A stretch of 54,066 nucleotides of DNA. It comes from Jaenimonas drosophilae. Taxonomy: Eukaryota > Euglenozoa > Kinetoplastea > Trypanosomatida > Trypanosomatidae. This document shows positions 43,001-51,018 of this stretch, piece by piece; position 1 is the stretch's first letter, and each line of letters opens with the position of its first letter. The stretch spans positions 1 through 54,066 of the forward strand of contig JASAON010001553.1 of the NCBI GenBank assembly GCA_030849065.1. The letters are read 5' to 3'. The notes beneath the pieces were generated by a model, which did not search any database, was not told where the DNA came from, and worked only from the letters and a program-made list of their open reading frames with translations. Both the position numbers and the translations under genes were made by a program.

Positions 43001-44412
43001 ATGCCACACGTGCCCCCACAACCTCGCCAAGCGCCTTTGTAGAGCAGCACCGGCTTATGTTGGTGGATGTGGCACACCTGGCCGCCCCACCGAGACCTTT
43101 GGCTCCGCAGGACCTCATTTATTCTGTGGTCCCGCCAGGCGCCCTTATCATCCTCTGCGATGCCGCACAGTGCCCAGATGCCCAGGAAGAGGTGGCGGTG
43201 GTGGCCCATGGCCACCGTTGCTCCACCCCTGAGCCCACAACCCCGGCTGTCCGACCATCGTCCGACCCGCCAGCACCAGCCTTTGGTGCCTTGCCACCCT
43301 CCGCCTCCCTCCCAGAGGTCATTGCGCGTGGTGCGCACTCCATCCCTGTTGGCTATCACACCCCGGGCAGCAGCGTCCGCACCTGCAGTGGTGATTCGCG
43401 CAATCGCTCCACTCGTCGTGGCATCTTCATGAACCGTGCCCACTGCCTCCACCGCAGCAACGCCCGCATTCTTGAACGCCTGCGTTCCTTGGTGGAGGTG
43501 GAGAAGCAGGACACCCGCCTGACGAGCTGCGTCGCTACCCTCAGCTGGGTCACCGTGGATAGCCCCGAGGTGGAGTGGCTGGTGCACCAGGCACTGCAGT
43601 GTGGCATCTCGGGCTTCTGCCGTCCGGTGCCGCTGCCCCTCCCACCCAAGCTCGCGCCCTTATCAAACCTGATGGAGGACTCGCCGCCCTACGTCACGAG
43701 TGAGTTTGCCGCCACGGCCATGTTGCGACGCTCGCCCGTGAAGGGACGTCTGAATCCGCCGGCAGGGGTGCCAACCCTCGACGCCGTGGAGCTCTTCATT
43801 CAGGGACTTGCTGGGGGTTTGTGGCAGTTCCTCCAGACCGCCACGGTGGCGCCTGGGGTGGCGCTCTTCCCACAAGGAGGGGAGGCGGCGGCAGCGGACG
43901 CGGCGGCGGACGCGGCGGGCGTGGAGGATGGCCTCGTCCGGCCCAACACCGCGCAGCTGGAGCAGGTGGAGGGATGGATTCCCATTCTGCGGCACAAGGT
44001 CTTTCACGTGGCCATGTCCCTCCCAGAGGGGCAGCGGTGCTTCGCCCACTGCGCGGAGCCTGCCGGGTCGTCAGAGGACCCCGAAGACCGCCGGAGCCCC
44101 CAACATGGGCGGGAGACGTGTGGGACGGTGTGGTTTTACCACGAGGACCCGCTGAGGCTCTCCGCCGCCCCAGGCACCGACCAGCCACGTCCCATGCTGT
44201 TGTCGCAATACCCACTCCGCACCGCCACGAGTAGCCTCTCGAGCCAGAGCCACAGTGAGTGCTGCTCTCTCGGGGAGGATGGGATGGATGGACGGGCGAT
44301 TGGGCTGCGGCACATGGATGAGCGCGGGGAGGAGTTCCGCGATGAGCCCGTGGTTGCGGTGGCCCCCGCAACGGGCCTCTACAAGGCATCCATCACACAG
44401 GCAAGTAGGTGA
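37096..44412 (+). CDS. Multi-C2-domain giant protein, candidate basal-body C2CD3
   Basis: A 2438-residue protein with at least five C2-like beta-sandwich segments: about 26-125 (CEASITEVRGEF...YTYVQIQYGG...EFTVWARP), 1036-1190 (ITLRVQLLALIHAVAIS...PYVVLQVG), 1244-1370 (VRLRILGATALHLPN...NCYLVASF), 1422-1590 (VLEFYVESAEALAI) and 1662-1780 (YRLELEVVESSGLRAES). The calcium-binding aspartates are mostly absent, so calcium-independent contacts are likely. The N-terminal segment followed by GYARVRLEVGMLSQ...GSLSFVLR recalls the start of C2CD3, a multi-C2 protein of about 2350 residues that builds the distal centriole or basal body in ciliated cells. The C-terminus (about 1930-2400) is not C2 and unrecognised. 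The frame is open 87 codons further up, but those are repeat-derived, so the ATG at 37096 (MEPHSTMLPST) is preferred. C2 content is fairly certain, C2CD3 identity is not. Confidence 0.65.
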   Translation: MEPHSTMLPSTTAKRRSLVPETGPTYCEASITEVRGEFLLAAGEGCYTYVQIQYGGLSIFTPFASTPRVSLGLPTRGRTAASFDPQFPNPVWPNLGTRCPFYWQADHLSLPAVEFTVWARPKALVETYRARVKKKKLAIQQLLESSSSSSSRSASSSSASGGGDDGSSSESSHNASLGRQQTAWVDLSGMPSTVAPAQPPTRAAAVDPIADHAVMPEEGDRFVGYARVRLEVGMLSQPQVMVRLGTRGPADESLLRQHGTLGSLSFVLRPSSSSSSSSSPRAGQTRAASAPATTARPDGRSIRAAPQLTKPIPRPRLPDAATALRLAALLRRGGDGVAKGGGRSLRLGGGPVCTLRGLSFQPLSAVLSSTSLTFLREWQRRKLEKQQTRQTAVDLLHPIAQEEWRRARQQQHQTREQGLLMGRTFFQDEVESALQGPNLSGGGVPLVAKQSRLQLTIISSTDESSLHDGIWWSSPWTTCTEIGAEPSRKAMWKRHLRRKRAFMDLLCPPSFNATNNNPDGIMSSGVQSSEAASHHRRHRRGPSRPETLGDRFVFCLPQMELTESDLISMSCIVSTLPTISPESGEVLRQTSSPAEMVRPQPTCCAVGPLRCVSEEAIQVDAAGTLTLVAPCFARNPDRAKTEDAGPLTDGDRGCGPFEACGWLTWTLEPSPGFDTEELFRRLQDRPAADTITMDEDALRPSSTMTTDVPPSFTGHFRAAAPESERGRCPSRLDSHSRSTAAPPAMDDASSGCGACLVPPPTGGCVLQVSEVRIPEELWMMAAAAAPSSSSPLEPPTLRLIATLDQPGPRTELFSMVADAVELVESVWVAHWGSCIYVLEQCGPRVEAVVVEVHCGAASSATPDTCLGRYRHDYFSLPFVGGGTVAMTMPDILLAGTTTTTTATTMSATMSLRWNTSPEAKQRQVIHELQQRTDQPPAQLAALLASQQPLAPELRRRPSSLEAPSRLTGDENVDENHLDQHNVQEPSAIPQPPQNAPASTSLSPFRLRWASAVAAPQVVSPSPVATTTSEVVGDDSITLRVQLLALIHAVAISPKWGRTLTPYVVLQVGQVEEDNHSLCAVPIRLRAPPHRASMLAGAVPMEDGLTAAADAAILSLGCSTSSEGGDELSPMSLTADFVLPTPMAAPPVVRVEVREVHSHAVFGVASVAAPDASSWQTTGVAKTEVLQLQPPPTKEGQTEEPSGVVVGELLLRMSWVKKATKATDVPGTTTGPTATTTTTTTGRPREVRLRILGATALHLPNTIKEVLPNCYLVASFPTSDPNMPRRIHRSSMIVGSTSPLWFLQLPQMILHEGTEESLELRVIHAFRNDSGEADEVCVGVASLALQQLLREVGPPLRQRAWRWGTLPSAVLNAAARRHKLELHPPPEGPTMQQHQQEKPCGAVAVEWEVEDPDTHSRSPAPHVLEFYVESAEALAITIPCVEPSKVVAAPPRVAVAAFVEELGPAEVSPTEVLRTRPASAGASTHQRISAELVGDGDGSSGSASSAYFSHRGSPTRFRVDLPSGGAHHLHLQLWATLPCQPSSARETGMVPPTDNANAKMMAMPTNTTTTQSALDAVSVFLGEATINTCVVADPAMSAMQEPRRFELTLLPRRDPRHSARDIQRANAYPRGLGRLVVGMGLYSGSTYAVRQRQLLELHGLGYRLELEVVESSGLRAESQSYRLSLTCAENPALSCQSSIVEGPNPVFGGLCLPLQCPTETLEIRLLRQRTESSTSSTTHAREVLVGVATLVVEAPTMMMLPEDPEEVGGSGNDVGGVGRQAAALEAPSSPRRLWLTLTRSSTSPREDSSSITTPHDRRLLVQWRVSRDRPRSRRIMPATGMATMAPPAPVMGEKRLSSNTLVSNLSDGTRVPHHNPSTSTDISVSAHPPLPEEAAAILTTRTTMTKTEDASPPQKVASSTQHATEAPTCVPLAMLCAATGQRLLFCGSDQSTVEDALHYAFTVLSLDVHHATRAPTTSPSAFVEQHRLMLVDVAHLAAPPRPLAPQDLIYSVVPPGALIILCDAAQCPDAQEEVAVVAHGHRCSTPEPTTPAVRPSSDPPAPAFGALPPSASLPEVIARGAHSIPVGYHTPGSSVRTCSGDSRNRSTRRGIFMNRAHCLHRSNARILERLRSLVEVEKQDTRLTSCVATLSWVTVDSPEVEWLVHQALQCGISGFCRPVPLPLPPKLAPLSNLMEDSPPYVTSEFAATAMLRRSPVKGRLNPPAGVPTLDAVELFIQGLAGGLWQFLQTATVAPGVALFPQGGEAAAADAAADAAGVEDGLVRPNTAQLEQVEGWIPILRHKVFHVAMSLPEGQRCFAHCAEPAGSSEDPEDRRSPQHGRETCGTVWFYHEDPLRLSAAPGTDQPRPMLLSQYPLRTATSSLSSQSHSECCSLGEDGMDGRAIGLRHMDERGEEFRDEPVVAVAPATGLYKASITQASR

Positions 44413-45380
44413 AGGTTATTGTGCAACGTGTGTGTGCGTGTGTGTGTGTGTGTGTAGGAGCTCAACACGCTGTGTCTGAGTGTGTACTGCCCATTTCCTC
44501 TCACACCCCACGTCATCCCTTTTTTCCCTTCCTGCCACGGTGCCTACGTTTTTCATTTTGGTGCGTTTATATATGCATTTGTTTGTGTTGGCGTGTGTTT
44601 GTGTTGGCGTGTGTGTGTGTGTGCGTCCATTGACCCTGTGTGCTGCGCACAGATGTTCATGTTCATCAAACGGTAAGTGCCACTACCACCACACATACAC
44701 ACACACACACACACGCGCGCACTGCTTTTCTCCCCTCCCACTTGTGTGCTCCTTCACAACTCCATCGTTGGAGCACCGCGTGTGGGTATCCCATGTTGGT
44801 CGGAGGAACTACTGTGAAAACAACGTCCTCTATTCTGTTCTCCCCCCCCCACTGACTCTCCCCTTCCCCATCACTCCCTCCCCTCTTCTGTATACCGTGT
44901 GTGTTCGTCTGGGGGTATGTATGTGTGCATGTGTGTGCTTAGCTGCGTTGTTGGGGAGTTGTTCGCTGTGGATGGAGCTTGTTGGCATCTTTCCAGACAT
45001 ACTCCTTGCCCGTGGAACCTGCACGCCTCCCTTCATATACCTGCTGGAGGCGTCAGACCTGATGTGGCTACATACACTACTACTTCTTCTGTTTTCTGTC
45101 TCTTCTTCGCCCACCCAACTACTCATCAGACCCCCCCCTTTTGTTTGCCTGTACTGGAGACATGCAGGCACGTCTTCCGCCTATCTTGGGTGCAGTGATG
45201 ATGGCACTTCTGTTGTGCCCCACGGAAAACAAGAACAACAACAACACACTAGGACACTGCTGGCTTCTCCATGCCCCCCTCGCCCCTCTTTGGAGAGATG
45301 ATGCTCCTGTGCGTACCACTTCTTCTTCTTCTTCTTTGCTTCTTTACTGAGCCCTGGTGTGCCGGAAAGTTGGGCAAGCA

Positions 45381-45412
<32 letters not shown>

Positions 45413-45744
45413 CAGCTACTGAGGTCGCGACCAGCAACAGTTGAGCGTTGCCATGCCCACTGCATTTGCTTCTTCTTACTTCCATTCATGACAAAGAAAA
45501 CGATCCCGCTAGCAAGCCTGCGCGCTAGGTAGGCGTTTTCACCCACCCACCCACCCTAAAATGAAATCATTACGAACAAATTATACTGAAAGTGAACCCA
45601 CGGGCTCACCGACTTGCCACAACAGAAGGAGCGCCATATCTATAAGCTCCCCAACAACGTGGGGCGCCATGTCGTAACGGTGCACTTGCACGGACTAGAC
45701 ATGGTCATGACTACGTTCCTCTCTCCCTCTCTTCCTTTGTCTAT
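44413..45744. other. Gene-free stretch rich in GT/CA microsatellites
   Basis: 1.3 kb. (GT)n at 44428-44455 and 44598-44624, (CA)n at 44691-44714, (AC)15 at 45382-45411. The long frame 44480-45301 is Cys/Val/His repeat-derived and is not believed. Confidence 0.6.
45382..45411 (+). repeat. (AC)15 microsatellite
   Basis: Thirty bases of perfect AC repeat between the C2-protein and ALDH-like genes. Confidence 0.95.
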
Positions 45745-45746
45745 AG
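45745..45746 (+). promoter_or_regulatory. Predicted trans-splice acceptor AG
   Basis: ttcctctctccctctcttcctttgtctatag: a strong pyrimidine tract, AG at 45745-45746. The ATG at 45805 follows after a leader that contains a (CA)n run at 45758-45779. Confidence 0.6.
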
Positions 45747-45804
45747 TACCCTTGGCAACACACACACACACACACACACGCAGGCTCATCAATCTACGGT
45801 ACAC

Positions 45805-47275
45805 ATGACACGTGGAGGATGGTGCCGATCGCCCCTACTCCGGGTGATGTGGAAGCAGCGCTGTACCTCCTACCTCCCCCCGTGGAGTTGTAGTGGGCTC
45901 GTCGATGGCCGCCACGTCCTGCGTCGGCTACACCACGCCGGGAAGTTGGAGAGCGAGGCATCATCATCATCATCATCATCCACCAACCTGCCAACGATGC
46001 GCATCATCAACCGGGAGTTGCTTCCTTCGCGTGCCCCCTCCATATCCGTGGAGAATCCCAACGAGGCCTGCGAGGTGTTGGTGAGTAGCACACCCTGCGA
46101 CGTACGGGATGTTGTTGCGCTGCGCCATTGGCTTGCCAACCGAGGAGGAGCGGCACCTGAATCGATGCATGAACGTTTATCCACCTTGGCCATGCTCCAT
46201 CGCATCGTGGAGCGGGAGAAGACCATCTTGGCAGGTGCGGAGTCGCTGAGTAGTGGGGCGCCGCTCCGGCAGACGAGCGACGCCCTCGATGCGGCCGCGG
46301 AGGTACTCTGCGCAGCGATGACGCACGTGGAGGGACGGGAAGAGGCCACATCTTCAGCCACGTGGCGCTTCTCTGCGGCTCGAGCATCCTTGATGGAGCA
46401 CATGAATGGTGCCGATCCACATCCTTCACCTACATCATCATCATCATCTCGTGTGCCAACGATGCCAGTGCAGCCGCGTGTGTTGGCCTGCCTGACGCCC
46501 TCCTTGGCGAGCGGCTTGGAGGCGATGGCGGTTGGTCTTGCCCATCCACATGCGGTGAAGGAGGTTGTGTGGTGCCCATCTCCATCCACCAGCCTCGCCG
46601 CCTTGTGGCTGATGCATTGGATGCGTGCGGAGATGATGGAGAAGAAGAACTCACAGAATGTGTGTACGGCACACGTCCTACTCATGGGCGATGCGTTCAC
46701 CCACCTGCTTCCCGGGTTGGCCAAGGATGACGATGATGATGATGATGCTGTACAGTTGCCCCAGTGGGACGTCATGTGCTACGGCACCACCCCAGCCTAC
46801 ACGGCTTCGTTGGCGCGTCGCGGAGATGCCGCCGCATCACGGAGGCCAGCGATTGTGGCGGTCCAGCCATCGCTGCCCACCATCGCCGTGGTGGATATAG
46901 CAGCGAAGACGGAGGATGCGTGCGCGGCCTCCATTGCTGAGTGGATCTTTCAGCACGCCCTTCTGCCCCCCTCTCCAGCTGCATCGTCATCATCATCATC
47001 ATCATCCACCATCACCTCCACGACCTCGATGCCTCGTGTGAAGTCGCTGCTGCGAACCACCGCCATGGTGGATCCTCCCCGCGCTTCACTCATTCTTCTC
47101 CCACACACCCTCGTTCGCGATGTGCTCCGCCATCTTGTGCAGCATCATCTAGGAAAGCGCATCCCACTCGGCCACAGCCTCGACTGGACCTCGCGACTGG
47201 GGCCGCTGCAGTCCTCCGCACACCTGACGGCGGCCAAGGAGGCCCTCTCCACCTCACTTCGCCCTTCAACACGTA

Positions 47276-47306
<31 letters not shown>

Positions 47307-47682
47307 TTCATCGCCATCCACCACATGGAGGCAGGTTGCGGGTGGCTTTTCACTTCCTCTCTCCATCTCGTGTGGGTCCTTCTACGTGCCGGCACTTTTG
47401 TATTCAGAGCTTCCACTTCATCTGCCCACCACCACCAACACCAACAACAGCAACGTCCATGAATGGTGTATAGATGCCGTGGCTGATGTGGCTGACTCAG
47501 TACGTGCCACCTCGGAACAACTGGAGCGGCACTTTGGTGGCGTGCATGGAGCAGCGGTGTGGGTGTGCGGGTACCGGGAAGAGCACCATGCATCGGTGCG
47601 TGAGGCGGCAGTGGTGTGGGCCCGTGGTAGATGTGGCAGCGGCCCACACGTGGCGGCGGATGTCTGCGTCGTGGAGATGTAA
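45805..47682 (+). CDS. Aldehyde dehydrogenase-like protein, probably catalytically dead
   Basis: A 625-residue protein. Residues 1-50 are basic and hydrophobic with many Arg, mitochondrial-presequence-like. The rest follows the order of the ALDH fold: a helical N-part (ERLSTLAMLHRIVEREKTILAGAESLSSGAP) as in the usual xxLxxxAxxLExxxxxLAxxExxxxGKP; RVLACLTPSLASGLEAMAVGL where ALDHs have VxxIxPWNFPL; VVWCPSPSTSL for VxxKPxxxTP; a GxTxxxxxxAxR stretch (YGTTPAYTASLARR); VVDIAAKTEDA for VxxDADLxxA; LGKRIPLGHSLDWTSRLGPLQSS; and GSFYVPALLY for GYFVxPTLL. The catalytic Asn, the NAD-binding Lys, the Glu of ELGGK and the Cys of GQxC are all absent; a Ser tract (about 393-402) lies where the Cys should be. 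More Ser tracts come from (TCA)n codons. If the relationship holds, this is a pseudoenzyme. Confidence 0.5.
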
Positions 47683-47939
47683 CTGCACACGAAGATGAGA
47701 TGCCCCCTCCCCCCCTGGACATGATGATGCCATACTCACACACACACACACACACATAAGAAATACTCACACAACACAACTTCTTCTCTTCATGGCATTC
47801 TTTTTGCTGCTGCTGTCCCGTACTTGCATCATCCCTCACCCCCCTCCTCCTACTCCTCCTCCTCCTCCGCCTCTCACCGTCTTGTGTTCCGCCTATACCT
47901 CAACTCAGACCTCTCTCTCTCTTACTCTCTCTTACTCTC
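47683..47939. other. Intergenic stretch with (CA)n and pyrimidine tract
   Basis: (CA)n at 47736-47756 and a long C/T tract at about 47911-47939 ahead of the ABC transporter gene. No gene. Confidence 0.55.
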
Positions 47940-47941
47940 AG
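47940..47941 (+). promoter_or_regulatory. Predicted trans-splice acceptor AG for the ABC transporter gene
   Basis: cctctctctctcttactctctcttactctcag: AG at 47940-47941, about 110 bases before the ATG at 48052. Confidence 0.6.
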
Positions 47942-47984
47942 CTTCTATTGTTACGTTCGTCGTTCACACAGTGATTGGATCATT

Positions 47985-48040
47985 CATTCAACACGCTCAC
48001 GTTAACACCCGTCATTCAACACGCTCACGTTAACACCCGT
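47985..48040 (+). repeat. Two perfect 28-bp tandem copies just before the ABC transporter start
   Basis: A unit starting cattcaacacgctcacgtta and ending acacccgt occurs at 47985-48012 and 48013-48040, followed by a partial third copy (cattcatcacg) that touches the ATG at 48052. It lies in the predicted leader. Confidence 0.9.
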
Positions 48041-48051
48041 CATTCATCACG

Positions 48052-51017
48052 ATGCCTACGCCCATGTCTACGATGCCTCTGGAGTTGTCTTCTGACCCGC
48101 CACCACCAGATGCGGTGCCTGCGGCGGAGGAGTCTGGGGTGCGCTCCTTCGCCGCCGTGAGCGCTGAGCTCTGGCACCTCCCCTTGCCGCCCATGCACGC
48201 CCACGTGCCGAGTGTGACGGAGCGGCACCGTCAGGTCTTGCATGGGCTGGAGATTCATCGTCGCGGGCTGCCCGCCGCTCCGGATGAGAGTGGCTCCCTG
48301 TGGAGCAAGTACACCTATTCGTGGTTGTGGCCCTTCATTCGCCTGGCCTCGGAGGAGCGGCTGGAGGAGCGCCACTTCCCCAAACCACGTCGCGACCACC
48401 GCGCAGAAATGTGCGGCGCCCGCCTCAGCCACGCCTTCCGCGATGGCGAGATGAATGCGCACCGGCAATTGTGGCGGCCCTATGTGGAGGAGGTGGTGGC
48501 ACTGCGTGGCGAGCCCATTGACGGCTTTCCCCCATCTGCCGCCACCCCCGATGATGATGAGTACGTCAGCCCACCACCACCACCACAACAACACCACCAA
48601 CCAGTGCTCCGCGTGGTGCGCAATGATGCGAGCGCCGTCTTCTATCGTGGGGAGCCCGATGTACGTGGAAGGTTGCGGTGGATTGGCTTCCTCACCGCCA
48701 GCAACACACCGCGGCAGCTCCTCGCTGGGGTAGAGTGGGATTCTGCGGCACACCTGCCAGCCTATCGTGCCACCATGCACCCGCCCGCTGCCCATCATGG
48801 AGAGGTGCATGGTGAGCGACTCTTCTATCCAAGCTCCCTGGAGGGCCCGCCGCGGTGTACGTGTGAGATGGTGGAGGATATTGTGGTGATGGCCGCCACT
48901 TGTGGTGGTGGTGGTGGTGGCAGCGACCATCATGCTCCGCCTCTCATCCCACGCGCGCCATCGCTCTTCCGCACCATCTTGCGCACCTATTGGCCAGAAT
49001 TTTGGGCCATGTTCTCCGTGTGTCTCCTGGCATCATTATGCATGACGGCCGCCCCACTGTTGCTCCACGCCTACGTCAGCTTCCTCCAGGCAGACAAGGA
49101 GGACCCCGACCTCCAACAGCGTGGGCTCACCATTCTCGCCATCATTGCCTGCGTAAAATTCATCCAGCCCATGTGGGGCACCAAGGACCAACACCGTGCG
49201 GAGCGCCTCGGGGCGATGCTGCGCACCACAACCTTGACCCTCATCTTTGAGAAGTGCCTCACCATCTCCGCCACCGCCACCGCTCATCCGGCACTGAGCA
49301 CAGGACGCGTTCTCACCATGGCGAGCTCCGATGTGGAGAACATCAGCAACTTCGCCATGGACGCCGTCTTCTTGGTTGTGGCCCCCGTGGAGCTCTTCTT
49401 GTACGTTGCGTACCTCTTCGTCTTGGTGGGCTACAGTGCCGCGGGTGCGGTGTTGGTCTTTGTGGTTTCGTTTCCTCTCCAGGGCCTCCTCAGCCGTTGG
49501 CAGGGACGAATCGAGGCACGTCTCACCGCCTGCACCGATGAGCGCATGCGCCGCACCAACGAACTGCTCTCTGGCATACGCATCGTGAAGACGATGGGCT
49601 GGGAGAAGCGTTTTCTCTCCGCGGTGGAGGACCGCGCGCGGGCGGAGGAGCTCCGATACCGCCAAATGATGCAGTTAGCCACGGTGCTAAACACGCTCCT
49701 CGCCGACGCGGTGCCGCCCTTGATGATCGCGGCCGTCTTCACCTCCATGACTGTACGAGGGCACGGCATCACCCCGGAGGTGGCCTTCCCCGTCATTGCC
49801 ATTGTGGGCACCGTGGGCTGGCCACTCATGATGCTGCCCAAGGCCATCACCACCTTGGTGAAGTGTCGTGTGTCTGCCGCACGCATCACCACGTTTCTCG
49901 AGTGCAATGACCGGCTCACCACGATGCCTGAGGTGGAGAAGATGCTCGGCGGTGGTGGACGGGGCGTGGCTGATGATGGCACCACCGCCGCCACCGAAGG
50001 AGCTGCTTGTGCGGATGCTGTGGTGATGGAGGAGGCCACGGTGTGTGCCCTCACGCCCAAGGCCTTGCCAAGGTGTAGGCCGCCTCCCGTTGGCCGATGC
50101 GGAGCGCTTGTGCGAGCGGCGCGCTTTGCCGCCGCGGCATGGGCACGCCGACGTGGAGTACGTTCACCGGTGGAGATGGAGTGGCAGCTGGCGGAGCTCA
50201 CAGCGGAGGATGTTAGCGTGATGGCGGCGGTGGAGGTGAAGCCTGCCCCCTTGGATGAAGCGCAGGAGGGCCGTGAGGATGATAATGATGATGGTGATGA
50301 TGATGAAGACGATGATGATGGAGAGGAGAACAACAACAATAACACCACTACTAAAAAGAAGAGCAAGGCTCACACGCGCTACATGATGGAGAGGACCCCA
50401 CTCCTCCATCACCTCTCACTGCGCATTCCAGCTGGGCGCCTGACAATTGTGGTTGGTCCCACAGGGAGTGGCAAGTCCCTGCTCCTCTCCGCACTCATGG
50501 GCAGTCTGGAGGTGGTGAGTGGGCGCGTCTCCGCCCCGCACAGCATCGCCTACGTGCCTCAGCAGCCGTGGATTATTCAGGACACCATTCGTGAAAATAT
50601 TCAGCTCTTCGCGCGGCGTGAGAGGCAGGCCGCGATGCGTCGCCGAGACGCCCGCCTCACCGCCCGCTCGCCACTCTTCACGACGATGGATGTGGCTGAT
50701 GCACATGACGTCGATCCACGTCTGCAGCGGGCGGTGCAGTGCTGCCAGCTGGAGCAGGACCTCCGTGAGCTCGCCCACGGTCTAGAGACGGAGATTGGTG
50801 AGAAGGGCATCAACCTGAGTGGTGGGCAGAAGGCCCGTGTGAGCCTTGCACGTGCGGTGTACGCGGACCGTGAGCTGTACCTGCTGGACGACCCCTTGTC
50901 TGCCTTGGATGCCCATGTGGGTGAGAAGATCATGACGGAGGTTGTGCTCGGTGCACTGGCGCACAAGACACGCATCCTCGTCACCCACCAACTCCACGTC
51001 CTCCCACATGCCGATCA
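48052..51017 (+). CDS. ABCC/MRP transporter, first half (TMD1 and NBD1) with CAP-Gly-like insert
   Basis: The N-terminal 988 residues of one ABCC gene that continues at 51019. There is no TMD0; the conserved pre-TMD stretch SWLWPFIRLASEERLEERHFP is at about 92-112. Residues 200-280 resemble a CAP-Gly domain (RGRLRWIGFL, AGVEWDS, HHGEVHGERLFY). TMD1 starts near residue 316 (MFSVCLLASLCMTAA). A long linker of about 170 residues, with an Asp-rich and poly-Asn part, precedes NBD1: Walker A GPTGSGKS (802-809), Q-loop PQQPW, signature LSGGQ (922-926), Walker B LYLLDDP (D at 946-947, no Glu), H-loop VTHQLH (H979). Asp after Walker B is usual in ABCC NBD1. Members export conjugates, drugs or metal-thiol complexes. 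The frame breaks at the N of 51018, just after the H-loop. Confidence 0.85.
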
Positions 51018-51018
51018 N
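51018..51018. other. Ambiguous base N at a reading-frame break
   Basis: The only N in the window. The frame of NBD1 ends 42 bases later, while the second half of the same transporter is open two positions out of phase. The usual 25-30 residues between H-loop and linker are missing. A collapsed or unresolved assembly gap is likelier than a true mutation. Confidence 0.7.

Noticed and set aside
44480..45301. Open frame of 273 codons on +
   Set aside because: Built on GT/CA microsatellites (Cys-Val and Thr-His runs).
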